A stretch of DNA of 64,000 nucleotides from Uloborus plumipes. Its lineage: Eukaryota; Arthropoda; Arachnida; Araneae; Uloboridae. The DNA is taken from NCBI GenBank assembly GCA_038373865.1, contig JAXGGA010005585.1, positions 1-64,000 on the forward strand, in the 5' to 3' direction. Of this stretch, positions 1 to 11,900 are shown piece by piece. The position numbers and the translations under genes were made by a program. Within the stretch, counting starts at the first letter, position 1. Every line of letters starts with the position of its first letter. The notes under the pieces are model-generated. The model was not told the DNA's origin. It ran no database searches and was given only the letters and a program-made list of their open reading frames with translations.

Positions 1-1114
1 TTTTTTTTGAATCACCCTAGTGTACACATTATTAAACAGAGAGAAAAATAAGAGATTAAAAAATCGTTTTAGCTTTACGTTAAAATGGCCATTAATTGTT
101 CTGCAATAGTGAAATTCAAACCATTTAGATTTTATCGAGACGATTTAAAACATTAATAGTTGTTTATTTCCGATCTTAGTTTTCAGAGAATTTTGATATT
201 TTGAAGAATCTAATCTCTTCATAAGCGATGCATGATTTTAAATTTATTTCTGAAGTTTTCCCAACTTTGTCATTCTTTTCAGTTTTTCGTGAATTAATAT
301 CCTATTTTTGGGTATGATCATAAACTTTTCGTTCCATTTTTCTCCCAATTTTCGAAAATCCCCTTGCTTGTATGTAAAATGTATTAATAAGAGATTCTTA
401 CAAGACCTGAGTCTCTGTCCAGTGGCTGCTACTTGAGAACCGACGAGGCATTTAGGGGTCAAACAACAGAGACGAAATTTTTTGTTTGAAAGATAATTTA
501 TTCGTTTATAGACATGTGCCCCCCCCCCCCACCCTCCTCCTCAGGAGAAGGTAAAATCAGGCTTCAATAGCGCATCTGACAAATTCCCAACAGACATAAA
601 AGAATAAATGTTGAGCTCAAAATATGTTCCTCCTTCGAACCTAATACTAAATTTTTCTTTTAACGCTCTGTAGTTTATACAAAGTTGTTCCAAATGTGAA
701 AATATTTCCAAGATGAAATACTAGCATCAGAAGATTACAAGCAATGGTATAAGTTAAGCTTTTTAGATTAGCCGCGAGAAAAGTGAGTTCTTGTTACTTG
801 CAGTACGTGTATGTGAAAGTAACATCTGCACGTACCGATTCACTTACCTTTACTTCAAACTTGAGCTGGCTGTTTTTTTTTTTCTTTTTAGTTTAGGCAT
901 GTTTAACTTTTGGGACACATTTTGATTCCATTGCAATTTTATTATAAGAAAGGAATTTTAAGGGATTTTTCATTGTACGACGAATGTATAAATTTCCTTT
1001 AAGATTAGTTAGGGTTGGTCTGTGTTGCCTTTGTCACAGCCTTCAATGAAATATGTCTAAGATCCGAGTTTGATATTGATGGCAGAGCTATAGTCAGAGA
1101 CTTAACCCTTTATG
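1..1114. other. AT-rich spacer, no gene seen
   Basis: No open frame with recognisable protein features on either strand. The only landmark is a pure C run near 521-530. Reading frames here are short and compositionally like random AT-rich DNA. Confidence 0.6.
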
Positions 1115-1291
1115 CAGGCCCGTCATTTAGGGAGGGGCAGGGAGGTCAATTGCCCCCCCCCTAGATTTGAGAAAACAATGTATTTACATATAAGTGGGCG
1201 TGGTTCTTGATGTTTTACGATGAAATTGCATTGTGTTTGAACCCTTTGCCCCCCCCCCTCCCTGGAAAAACTTGAAATGACGTCCCTTCCT
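1115..1291. mobile_element. candidate small inverted-repeat element (hAT-like MITE?)
   Basis: The left end contains CCCGTCATTT and the right end contains AAATGACGTCCC, so CGTCATTT is inverted at about 175 bp spacing. The interior carries two poly-C tracts near CAATTG. CTTTATGC lies before the left end and CTTTGTGC after the right end. This resembles an 8-bp hAT target duplication with one mismatch, but the exact termini do not line up cleanly. No coding capacity. Classification is a guess. Confidence 0.35.
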
Positions 1292-3100
1292 TTGTGCCTC
1301 GACAGGACTCAGAAGTACCACTTATATTAATTCAGCATTATAAATTCTAAATAGATGGAATTATGCTGATACAAAAGTACCACTCCTTATACTTGCTGAG
1401 AGGTCGCAAATGGTACCTGCTATTGGAAAAAGTTTTGTTGCTCTAAAGCGTATGGGGTCTTAGACCCTACTATTAGTCGAAATTGTTATACTCGGTATGT
1501 GTTGTTAGATGTGTTTTGAACTACAAAAACCAAAAAAATATAAAAATCCATTGCTAAAGTAATTTGGGACAGGGTTAAAAGTTAGGTATTTCCCTTGCCT
1601 CCTACTTTCAAATTCGTTGGTTTAAAGGATATAAATATTGCGATGAAAAATTTATGACTGTATGACTCTTCTATATTTACTGGATTTCAAGTTACACTGG
1701 TTGGTTTCTCATTTATGTGTGCGCAACGAATAATTCGGAACTAAGTATTTAGTTGGGGCTCTTGCAATAATGATTTCAATCTAATCGGCAGTCAAACTAA
1801 ATCGCCGAGGTAGGCGACTTTGGTCTATTCAATCTAGAGCACTTCCATTAGTAGCATTAAGATTTATTACTGTGAATTCAGACGAAATCCTATTCCGTCT
1901 AATTTCCACAAAGGGTTAGCATTCACCAAAGCCAGCAATGTGGTAGGAACAAGAGCTATATAAGTAGTGAAATTGCTATAGTTCCATTTCCTTAGTTTGT
2001 AGCGTATTGAGTTTTCTAAAAAAAAAAGAAGATGCAGTATAGTGAGTAGTACGATACAAATAGTAGTTTGTTGCGATTCAATCATTGACCATGGTTTAGT
2101 AAAAAATACTAAAAGCTAATAATTTTCAAGATTAATTGGTGCATATTTTACATGGGTACAAAAAGTAGAAATAGGTAAACAGTTGAAGATTGAATAAAAG
2201 AAATAGTAGAAAAAGGTTGAGAACTGTAAATTAGAGGATGCAAATACGAATAGGCATCTTAACGCAGTATAGGGACACGGATAAGGCAATACCAGGATCA
2301 CTACATTTCCAGATTTCGGAATATAATGATTGTTTATTCTTGATTAAAACCAATGAATTTAATTTTTTTTTTAAATATTCAAAGTTGTAAGTTTTTGAGC
2401 AGAAAAAAACTTTTAAAACAGTTTCTCGAATTTTAGTTTTATTTTAGATTTTAGTTTTACTCGCCACTTGCAACACACTTTAATATATAACTTTGAAATT
2501 TTTCACCTCTAATTAAGGAATGTAATTGCAGTAACAGCTCTACTGTAAGTTCACAAAAAAAAGAAAGAAAAAACGATAAGACTGCAAGAAATTTTCTGAA
2601 AAAAAGTAATTGATTCAACTTAAACGCAAGAATCGAAGTTAAATAGTGAAATCAAATTTCTTTAAAATTTACCGTTCGCGTAGAAACAAAAATTTGTCAC
2701 ACATAAGTATAAAAAATGTATATTTCCAATAATTTTACTAATTTTAAAATATTTATTTTCAAAAGAAAAAAAAAGTGGCAAAATACTCTTGATTTTTATT
2801 TATTTATTTATTTATTTATTTTCTGAATTTCTTTTAATTTCTCGTAATTTTAAAACTAAAATTAACTACTTAATTAAAAGTAAAAAAATACCCCAAAATG
2901 TTACAATATTTCAGAAGGATGAATTTGAAGCTCGATATTATACTTTTTTTATTTTAAAGTTTTTCACTTTGTTATTCTACTCCATCAATTTTCAACTCTA
3001 AATTTTAAGCATCACTCAATTAAATCCTCCTGCCAAATTCATCACGTAGCTAATAATTTTCAATTTTGAATGCATTAAGAATACTTCGTAATTAACTAGA
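1292..3100. other. AT-rich spacer, no gene seen
   Basis: No recognisable protein or RNA gene. It holds an (ATTT)n microsatellite at about 2795-2822 and several poly-A/T tracts. Confidence 0.6.
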
Positions 3101-3571
3101 ACAAAGGCATATTTGTGCAAAGAGTTACCGCCCGTAAGCCAGGGCTGAGGCAGAAACTAGCAAATGCACCCACAGCTCGATCATAGCATCCTAAGACTGC
3201 AGTTTCGCCCTTATTATGGGCTCCTCAGTTAGGAATAGCCAATGATCGAGCCGGAGGCAAAAATCCTCTTATTGTAGCTAAGATAGCCAACAAACTGGTA
3301 GATAAAAATTTTTTATCTACCAGTTTGTTATCTACCAGCTTTAGCCTTCAAATTTCGAGTTGAGCCGCACCATAGTTTGCGGACGCTCGCTGGTAAGATA
3401 AATTAATTTTATCTACCAGTTTGTTGGCTGTCTTAGCTACAATAAGAGGATTTTTGCCTCCGGCTCGATCATTGGCTATTCCTAACTGAGGAGCCCATAA
3501 TAAGGGCGAAACTGCAGTCTTAGGATGCTATGATCGAGCTGTGGGTGCATTTGCTACAAAGGCATATTTGT
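3101..3571. mobile_element. foldback retroposon with 16-bp target duplication
   Basis: The 16-mer ACAAAGGCATATTTGT occurs at 3101-3116 and again at 3556-3571, flanking a 439-bp insert. The insert has a head (about 3117-3157) followed by two nearly identical arms of about 150 bp in inverted order (about 3158-3309 and 3398-3555), separated by roughly 90 bp. I see one mismatch between the arms. There is no coding capacity and no clear poly-A tail. A long target duplication is typical of LINE-driven retroposition, whereas the hairpin body is unusual for a SINE. A diverged relative lies at 57.4-57.7 kb and shares the CTGAGGCAG head motif and the GACTGCAGTTTCG arm motif. Confidence 0.7.
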
Positions 3572-3693
3572 TTGCAATTAACTTTATTTTTAATGAAAAA
3601 GTTGTAGCTAACTAAAATATAAATGTAATTTTTTCGATCATGAAAAGGAAGTTAAGTAAAATTTTACAACAAAGCTGAGTGGTATGAGTGGAA

Positions 3694-3935
3694 CATTCTA
3701 ATTGTACACCAAAAGCTATGAGACAGGAAGTTTTTTGTACCTCTTTTTAGTCAATCAAGATTATAAACTTACAAATTACGAAGCTAAAGCAGAATTGCTA
3801 CAAATTACGAAACCATAGTTGAACTTGAGGTAGAATTTCTAAACTGTTTTCGAATTGCATAATCTTGATTGCATAAAAAGAGGTAGAAAAAACTTCCCAT
3901 CTGAGAGCCCTTAGTGTACAAGTTAGACAAATTTC
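3694..3935. repeat. inverted-repeat element (MITE-like)
   Basis: Arms of about 65 bp are inverted. The left arm contains GGAAGTTTTTTGTACCTC and the right arm contains GAGGTAGAAAAAACTTCC. Both arms continue into AATCAAGATTAT on the inside and a TAGTGTACA or TTGTACACC type sequence on the outside. No coding capacity. The ACAAATTACGAAGC motif inside recurs just outside (about 3944), so the local structure is partly duplicated. Superfamily unknown. Confidence 0.5.
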
Positions 3936-4533
3936 TCGGACAAATTACGAAGCTTAAGCAGAACTGCTACAAATTACAAACCATAGTAGAACCTCAGGCA
4001 GAATTTCTAAAGTAACTTGTTTACATTATCCTGAAAAAACAATTAAACTATTGTTTGAGTTCATCAGCATAGACTAACCAACAGTAGAGCAGCAGGTAAA
4101 AAGCCTCATACAAAAGATTTAAAACTTGACAAAGGAGACCTTAAGGTAGAAACGGACCGCTTTATTTTACAATAGGTAGGATCAACGGGGAAAATATCAT
4201 TTTACTTTCTTTGTTCACAAATTATTTTCTGCCTCCATGGTCTCTCTGATGACACCAGTCATAAAATGAAGCGGTCGGTATCCGCTTTGAGGGTATCCAC
4301 CATTTCTTCTTAGTCAAGCTATATATAAGGCTTATGTATGACGCTATTATCAAAGGAATAATTTCTTCAACTATCTGCCAAAAAAAAAACTGTTCGTAAA
4401 GAAACGTTTGGTTCGTTAATCGCAATAAATGCAACACTCATTAAATGGGAAGTAGAACAGAAGCTAGCAGAATCCTAGCAGATCCTAGTACTTTATCGAA
4501 ACAAATGTTTGCCTTTCTCTTAACTAATTATTA
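3936..4533. other. spacer, no gene seen
   Basis: Short random-looking frames only. It contains a second copy of the ACAAATTACGAAGC-type segment seen in the adjacent inverted repeat. Confidence 0.5.
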
Positions 4534-5260
4534 CTAGGTGACCCGTGCGCAAAATTTCCGCAAAAAAAAAAAAAAAAAAAAAAACTCTAAACTTAAAATT
4601 TAATACGACAATTTTTATTGGCTTCATTTGCACAACATCGCCATCTACTGCCGTCGTTCTGACAACTTTTCAAAGAGATCAAAGACACGTTCACTTTTAC
4701 AACTACTACAAAAGTGATACCCTATATTAAAATCAAATACCCAAGGCTACTACTAAACTAAATACTAACGTTATCGCAAAACTACCATAGTATTTTGAAA
4801 CAATAAAAGTTACAATTAAGGTTTACCGAGCTAAGCCTTGGCTTGAAATGTCGCATTTAAAATTGATTTGAGCAACAATGTAACGATTTTGACAGTTGAG
4901 CAAAAAATTTAACTTTTTCAAACTTCAATCGCTTATAAGTCGCTTAAACGTGGATTTTCGAGATTCTCGTTACGCGGCGCTAGCGGAGAAACGTTCTAAA
5001 GAACGCATTTTTCTTAATCTTTCGAATGAAATCAAAATGGAGACGATACGACAATTATTTCGCTAGATAGAGTCAATTTTGTGCCCAAAAATTGAAGTTC
5101 GAATAAAAAACGAACCGACACTTTTTAGAGGGTGGGTCTAATTTTCGTCAATAGCCCGCGGGATAAGCTTCAAAATCATAAATTTTCTTGCAATTCGATA
5201 AAGAAATGAGCGAGTTTCGACCGGGTATAGGATTCGGCTTAGAGAAATAATATATGGAGA
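4534..5260 (-). mobile_element. non-autonomous Helitron
   Basis: On the minus strand it begins TCTCCATATATTATTTCTC (5' end at 5260) and ends with a GC-rich hairpin-like segment followed by CTAG (3' end at 4534). The flanking bases are A and T, as expected for Helitron insertion between A and T. These termini (5'-TC, 3' hairpin plus CTRR, no target duplication, no inverted repeats) define the class. There is no helicase reading frame, so it is a 727-bp non-autonomous copy. A poly-A tract near 4561-4583 lies close to the 3' end. Confidence 0.65.
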
Positions 5261-6025
5261 TTTCCATTAAGACTTTATGAAATTCATTTTCGCATCATAA
5301 TAAAAATATTAAAAGCGTAATGATTTCATCAGAAAATAAAGCAGGTATTTAAAAAGGACATTTATGAGCAATTCATTTATGTATTTTTTTATAAGCTTAT
5401 TTATGCGAGGTTACGGTTACATGTGAAATACTTGCATTGGTTTATTATGTTCCTTCGACAAATGATAAAAGTCAAGAGAAAGTCGGAAAAATAACTCTTA
5501 AAATATTTTGAGTAAAACCTGAAGAAATTAATTCCTTCGAAAGAAAACTAAATTTTAAGTTTCCTTCTTTTTAAGGCGATTCTTTCAGAAACAGCTGATT
5601 CCATTTCTTCTTTTATTTATGCGCTCAAAGTTGAGAAGTTTTCAAAGTTTCTTGAATGCATTTGACCATTTAAAATCCGATTGACAAAACTGCTGAGCTT
5701 TGTCGCGAAAAGTCTCGAAAATATGCAACTAAGCTGATATTTTCAAAACTTTTAAGTGAAAGATGTCATATATCGTGACTTACTCGGGAATTTTATGTTT
5801 TAAAATTTCTGCTCCGCAACAAGCATAAGAATATTTCTGTCAATTTCGTAAACTAGAAAATCCAAAAAGGAATCTATTTGGGGGGATAAGTTTAAAGAAA
5901 TAGAAGCGCTAGCGCCGACTCCATGAGCTTGGGGAAGGAGCCCCCCCCCCCAATAATATGCGAAAGTGTCTTTTTTTAGTGAGCATACTTTATAGGAAGT
6001 TTTTTTTTTTCTTCTTTATCTAACC
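5261..6025. other. AT-rich spacer, no gene seen
   Basis: No recognisable gene. A poly-C run lies near 5941-5952 and a T run near 6000-6011. Confidence 0.5.
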
Positions 6026-6407
6026 CATTAATGCCTAGCGTCCCTTTTTAGGGACGGTCCAAAAAGTGTGCCTTAATTTTCCAAAAATGAGCATTTCAAT
6101 CGAATAATAGTGTTCAATTATTACTTTTGTATTGTTTCAATTCATTATTAACATATTGAAGCGCATAATAATTGCAATCTGTAGCAGTTTGATTATGATC
6201 TTTATCAAGAATTACATCGTTCACAATCTCAAGAACAAAAAGCTAAGTTTTTACAATTATTAACAAGTAAATCTATCTGTGTTTGATGTATGTGCTACTT
6301 TGATCGATGCTTTTGTTTACCTTTTTTTGCAATTTTGTAAATTCTATTTTTTTATGCATTTTATAGCATTTTAAGAACGTCTCTAACTAGCTGTCGTGGC
6401 CGTCACG

Positions 6408-7606
6408 AAACTTTCTTCTATATCTATCTTATGAATTCCGGTTACAAAATAAAATACGTACTCGCCCGAGTAGTTGGAGACAGCGCCAATTTCCCAATTA
6501 TCGTAATAACCCTGCAAATGCAGAATCAATGAGCGAAATTGGAAATCATTGCAAAAGCCTTGTTTAGATAAATTGCAAACATTTTGTTTGTTAGTAAAAA
6601 GAAATTGGCAACAGTTAAAAATTTCAAATCATTGAAAGTTTTCAGCTGTTTTGATAATTAAATAGCGTGAAAGCGATTTTTTAATGAAGTAATTTTTCGC
6701 ATTGTTGACTAAGCGCAAAAATCACCCCACCCTCCCCCTGGGGCGATTGGCGCCAAAATTTAATCGATGCTTGCTTCCATATTGGGTTAGTGTTATTCCA
6801 AATTTCATTCAAATCGCAGCAATATTTCCCGAGATACAGTAGGTGCAGTGACAAAATAAGCACTTTTGATTGCTCCACCCCCCTTTGAGATATTGACACA
6901 CAAATTGAATCAGCACCTGTACTCAATAGGGTCTACCTATGGACTAATTTTCGTTTGATTCCGCCGGTTACTTCCTGAGATATAGCAGTCACCCCCGCGC
7001 AGAACACGTGCGATTGCTCCACCCCCCTTCAAGATATTGACAAACAAATTGAATCAGCACCTGTACTCAGTAGGGTCTACCTATGGACCAATTTTCGTTT
7101 GATTCCGCCGGTTACTTCCTGAGATATAGCAATCACCCCTGCGCAGAACACGTGCGATTGCTCCACCCCCCTTGGAGATATTGACAAACAAATTGAATCA
7201 GCACCTGTACTCAGTAGGGTCTATCTATGGACCAATTTTCGTTTGATTCCGCCAGTTACTTCCTGAGATATAGCAATCACCCCCGCGCAGAACACGTGCG
7301 ATTGCTCCACCCCCCTTGGAGGAATTCGCTAAAAAAAGTCAGGTGCACCAGTTCACATGGTGGTACATATGTGAAAAAATTTTTGTTCGATTTCATTCAG
7401 TAGTTTTTGCTCTAGCGCGGCCACAAAAACTGGTCACACACATACAGACTCACACACACACAGACAGACAGACAGACAGACATTTTCTAAAAATGGTCGA
7501 AATGGACTCAGCGCACCTCAAAACGTGCAAATCCGTCAAAATTCGACATTCGAAAATTTTCACGAAACCAATACTTTCTTCTATATATTAGATATAGAAG
7601 AAAGTA
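6408..7606. mobile_element. unclassified non-autonomous element with ACTTTCTTCTATATCTA ends
   Basis: ACTTTCTTCTATATCTA at the left end (about 6408) is inverted at the right end (about 7590-7606). Just inside the right end the same motif recurs in direct orientation, making a hairpin (ACTTTCTTC...GAAGAAAGT). The interior holds a 144-bp tandem array and a CACACA/CAGACAGA microsatellite tract (about 7437-7482). No transposase frame is seen. The hairpin-ended architecture resembles the ACTTCC family at 36.8, 38.3 and 44.8 kb, although the sequences differ. Confidence 0.5.
6868..7320. repeat. 144-bp tandem repeat, three units plus a partial
   Basis: The motif GATTGCTCCACCCCCCTT recurs at about 6868, 7012, 7156 and 7300, a constant spacing of 144 bp. 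Units 2 and 3 are nearly identical across their length, including CAGCACCTGTACTCAGTAGG and CGTTTGATTCCGCCGGTTAC. Unit 1 is slightly diverged. A fainter earlier unit can be traced upstream (about 6780-6867). Confidence 0.9.
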
Positions 7607-8264
7607 AAAAGGGATGCTAGGCACTAAAGGCTGCATTGTTTAACCGTGGCTGATTTCTTGCTCAAAATTTATCATTTATTTCAAAAGAAGTTAGTAAATG
7701 TTTTTAGACTGCAAAATCACTAATATTTTTTTAACCTAAAAAAATTAAATTAAATTAATAATATATATATTTAATTACAATTTTTAAAGTATTTTATCAT
7801 TTATTAATTTTTATTTTTGTTGAAATGACAAAAAATACTCAAGGTACATTTTTAAAGGAAGTTATTTCAAAAATGTACTTCTTTAACCCATTAATGCCTA
7901 GAGTCCCTTTTTAGGGACGGTCCAAAAAGGGGTCCGAATTTCCCCAAAATAAATATTTCAAACAAATAATAGTATTCAATTAGTACCTTGGTATTGTTTC
8001 ATTTCGTTATTAACAGATTCCAGCACATAACTATTCTAAAGTGTATTCTGTAGCAGTTTTAATGTGATCTTTTAAAAAAAATTGCATCGTTCACAATCTC
8101 AAGAAAAAAAGCTAAGTTTTCTAAAGTATTCCCAGCTTCCCAGTTTATGTTAATTGCTGATTTTATTTCTTCTTATAAAATATCTTTTTAAATATTATAT
8201 CGTAAGCAGAGAAAAATTTTAGTAAATAACCCTTCCTTTAGGCTTTGCCGTAGTCGGGTAAAAA

Positions 8265-8268
8265 GTAT
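8265..8268. repeat. target site duplication of Gypsy, left copy
   Basis: GTAT directly precedes the 5' LTR and is repeated directly after the 3' LTR. The related sequence at about 16140 carries one uninterrupted GTATGTACCCTCTGG and so shows the empty site. Confidence 0.9.
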
Positions 8269-8540
8269 TGTTACAAATCTTGTAAATAGTTGTTGTTTTT
8301 CCTGCCTTGCATCATTTTCATTAGTTTTGGTTTTATCTGACGTCATGTTGCAAAGGTATCTGAAGATATCACTTTTATCACTGGTATACCGGCCCTGTAA
8401 CGTTTTGTAGTTTTTATACTTGCCCTACATTTGATAAGCGTGAAGACATTTTCCCCGCTGAGTGTGTTTTTTTTCTTCTTTTTAGAAATTTCATGAATGA
8501 ATTGGAATACTCCAGATTTTGCTAGAAATGTCCTTGAGTG

Positions 8541-8575
8541 TATAAAAAGCTGGCCTTGAACACAAGTCAGTCAGT
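8541..8575 (+). promoter_or_regulatory. LTR core promoter (TATA box and initiator)
   Basis: TATAAAAA at 8541-8548, with TCAGTCAGT at 8567-8575 about 25 bp downstream. This fits a TATA plus arthropod initiator (TCAGT) arrangement and would set the U3/R boundary near 8568. The same elements recur in the 3' LTR at about 14182-14216. Transcription start is inferred from motifs only. Confidence 0.7.
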
Positions 8576-8779
8576 TGTTTTCAGATTTGATTCTGGTGAC
8601 TCGTTTTATTCGCTATTCGCTTGGGCGATGTTTTGCTTTTGTAATTGCTTAATTACTGTTCACGTTAGATACGTGGTGCTGAATTACTGTTGAGAGTACA
8701 GTGTACTGTTTTGCTACCTAATTGCTGGATGTTTAGCAATTGTTTCCTGCTCCTTTTGTAAATAGTGTACATACTTGTA

Positions 8780-8785
8780 AATAAA
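8780..8785 (+). terminator. LTR polyadenylation signal AATAAA
   Basis: AATAAA inside the LTR, about 210 bp after the predicted start; the same signal is in the 3' LTR. It would direct 3' end formation of the genomic RNA when used in the 3' copy. Confidence 0.6.
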
Positions 8786-8858
8786 TTTATAGTTACTTCC
8801 TCAAGATTGGAATGTTCATTTAAAGAAAGTTGAAGGTGCTACGGACTCGTTACAATTT

Positions 8859-8876
8859 TGGCGCCCAACGTGGGGC
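8859..8876 (+). other. Gypsy primer-binding site
   Basis: TGGCGCCCAACGTGGGGC starts four bases after the 5' LTR. The TGG start complements the CCA end of a tRNA, as expected for minus-strand priming. I do not assign the tRNA species. Confidence 0.85.
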
Positions 8877-8951
8877 ATCTTCAAGGACTTTCTTGGAATT
8901 TTCTGTGAACTTGGACTTTTCATCCTGAGGACTTTTTGACTTCAGAATTTT

Positions 8952-11900
8952 ATGGTGATTACTCGAGCAATGGAGGAACAACTGAAAAAACTCCTTGACG
9001 CGATCAACGCTGTTAAAAGTGACATGGCTGCGAATCAAGAACAATTAAAGAGTGATTTAACCGCAAGCATAACTTCAAATCAAGAGCAAATAAAGAATGA
9101 TATGGCGACTCTGGCTACTAATCAAGAACAATTAAAAATTGATCTGGCAACTAATCAAGAACAATTGAAAAATGATCTAGCTGAAGAAATTAAAAGCGAT
9201 TTAACGTCAATGAAAAGTTTGGTGGAAAGTAAATTTACCAATGTGGAAAATAAAGTGGAGGCTCTAGAAGAGAAAGTTGACAGCGTTGAGAATCGAATCA
9301 CCACAGTAGAAAACCACGTGGAAAAGAAAATTAAAGAGCTTGAATCGAAGTTATCAGCATCCTCCAACAACTCAAGTGACTGTGTTGCTGCAGCTGGAAC
9401 TTCCCGTCCATCCATCAAACTGGCCACGTTTGACGGGAAGACCTCGTGGAATATATACAAGAAGCAGTTCCTCATCGTTGCAGAAGCAAACTCCTGGGAC
9501 TCTTCCACGAAAGCCTGTCACCTTGCAGCCTCGCTGAGAGGGGATGCAGCTGACATACTACAGACCTTCCCAGAGGACAAGCACCATGACTTCGAAGCCT
9601 TATCATCGGCCTTGGAGCTTCGCTTTGGCGAATCATGCCAAAAAGAATTCAGCCAACTTCAGCTCAAATCCCGACTCCAGAGGGATGGAGAGACTTTGCA
9701 AGTGTTTGCAGCAGATGTTGAGAGGCTTTCCCATCTCGCCTTCTCGGACTGTCCTTCGGGTGTTCGCGATAGCCTGGCCCTGAACTACTTCATAGACGGA
9801 GTGCGAAGTCCGGAAATTCAGACGGCTCTCCGGATGGCGGACATCAAAGATCTTAAATCCGGTCTGGTCTACGCAATGAAGTTCGAGGCTGCACAGCAAA
9901 TGTCCCGCAAGGATCGCCATTCGACAAGGGGCGTGGAAGTGAGTGCCCAAGATTTGAACTTAACTCGTCTTTCGGACATTGAGCGACAAATCAAAGAGAT
10001 GTCGGGGACCCTGAAGAAGATTGCGGTTCGCAAAGACCAAGGTAGCCAAACACTGAAGTGCTGGAAATGTGGCGGTGAGGGCCACGTACGAAAGAATTGC
10101 GAAGCTCGCCAAGAAAAGAGGAAGTCTCCTAAAGTTTTCCAGATTTCCCCAAGAAGTGGCGGCTGCAACGGACTCTTCATTTACGCTTATGCGAATGGGT
10201 TTCCCTGCGAAATGATTGTGGACACAGGAGCCAACGTTACCATTATTAGGACTGATGTGGCTCATCGATTTGGACTCAAGATCTTATGGACGCCGCCCTG
10301 CGTTACTCTCCAAACTGTGACAGGTGACAAAATCGAGATTGAAGGGAAAGTGAACTTAGAAATAATGTTCGGGAGTGCCACTTACCATCACACGGCATTC
10401 GTCGCTGACATTACAGATCCCTTCATTCTCGGACTGGACTTTTTGAGAAAATTTGATTTTTCTATCGACTTTAAAAATAATGAGCTGCACTCGATGAGGG
10501 AAGACATAGCAATTTTCAATGCTGAAAGTAACTTAAAATCCGCTCATCAAATAATAGCCCAAACAGATTTAGTGATTCCCCCAAGATCAGAAATACTAAT
10601 ACCTGGCTCCATCAAGGAAAATAACAGTTTTAAATTCGGCCTAATTGAATATCCTAACCAGAGTAATAGCCCAAAAGGAGTACTAGTGGCATCTACGCTT
10701 GTGGACCTTTCAAGGAATGCTGTTCCTGTGAGAGTCGCCAATGTAAGTGAAAGACCGAGGAATATCAAGAAAGGAGAAGTGTTGGCAACTTGTACTCCCG
10801 TAAACTGCATCATCAGAAGAATTGATTCCTCTGAGACTGTGTCTTCCGAATCCTTGACTTCGAAATTAATTGGGAGTGCAGCATTATCGAAGGATCAAAG
10901 ATACGCTGCGGAAAAATTGGTGGACGACTTCAAGCAGGTGTTTTCATCTACACCCGAAGATGTTGGTCGCACGAGTTTAGCGCAGCATAGGATCGACACT
11001 GGAGATCATCCCCCTATCAAGCAGCATCCAAGACGACTACCGTTCGCCAAGAAGGAAGAGGTTGAGATCCTCTTGAAAGAGATGCAGGAGAATGACGTCA
11101 TCGAACCCTCATCCAGTCCTTGGGCATCCCCTATCGTCTTGGTCCGAAAGAAAGACGGCTCCACCAGATTTTGTGTTGACTACCGACGCCTGAATGACAT
11201 CACCAAGAAGGACAGTTACCCTCTTCCACGGATCGATGACACTCTGGACACCCTTTCCGGACACAAGTGGTTTTCGACCCTGGATTTAAAGAGCGGCTAC
11301 TGGCAGGTGGAGATACACCCCGACGACCGAGAGAAGACGGCGTTTACAACCGGACAAGGCTTGTGGCAGTTCAAAGTGATGCCCTTCGGCCTCTGCAATG
11401 CACCAGCCACGTTCGAGCGTCTTATGGAATCAGTGTTACGAGGACTGTCTTATGAATCCTGTCTTGTCTACTTGGACGACATCATCATCATAGGACGCAG
11501 TTTTGAGGAACATTTGGCTAATCTTAGGAAGGTGCTGCAAAAGCTTAAGGAAGCCAACCTGAAGTTAAGCCCGTCCAAATGTAATTTGTTCCGCCGTGAG
11601 GTGAACTACCTTGGTCACATTATCTCTTCCGAAGGTGTACGAACAGATCCAGATAAGGTATCTGCAGTCAAGAATTGGAGCCGCCCCGAAAATGTCCATC
11701 AGCTGCGAAGTTTCCTGGGGCTCTGCACGTACTACAGGAAGTTTGTGAAGGGTTTTTACAACATTGCACGACCTTTGCATAAGCTGACGGAAAGCAAACA
11801 AAAATTTGAATGGTCCAAAGAATGCGAGGATGCATTTCTACAACTGAAGGAGGCTTTAACATCAACGCCTATTCTCTCTTATCCTCAGCCTGGAAAATCC

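Larger units (their letters stand above)
6026..7636. mobile_element. piggyBac-type MITE, interrupted
   Basis: The left end reads CCCATTAATGCCTAGCGTCC, then a GTCCC/GGGAC hairpin, and shares about 380 bp with the MITE that starts at 7887. A degenerate right end (GATGCTAGGCACTAAAGG, about 7612-7629) is the inverse of the left end. Between them lies the 6408-7606 element. The left flank is CTAA instead of TTAA, so the target duplication has decayed or the copy is old. No coding capacity. It appears to be a deletion derivative of the piggyBac relic at 15.6-16.3 kb. Confidence 0.55.
8269..8854 (+). repeat. Gypsy 5' LTR
   Basis: 586 bp, TG...CA termini. It carries a TATA box, an initiator-like TCAGTCAGT and an AATAAA signal. 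It differs from the 3' LTR at three sites that I can see: TTTCATG versus TTTAATG, TGCTAG versus TGCCAG, and TTAATTAC versus TTAAATAC. Confidence 0.95.

Noticed and set aside
4534..7592. A 3-kb Helitron ending at TCTAATATATAG (7592)
   Set aside because: A nearer and better-matched 5' end (5260) exists. The 7592 motif is better explained as the inner half of the terminal hairpin of the 6408-7606 element.
9155..9508. Minus-strand frames inside Gypsy gag-pol, and several more to 13.6 kb
   Set aside because: They overlap the well-supported Gag-Pol frame on the other strand and lack domain features.
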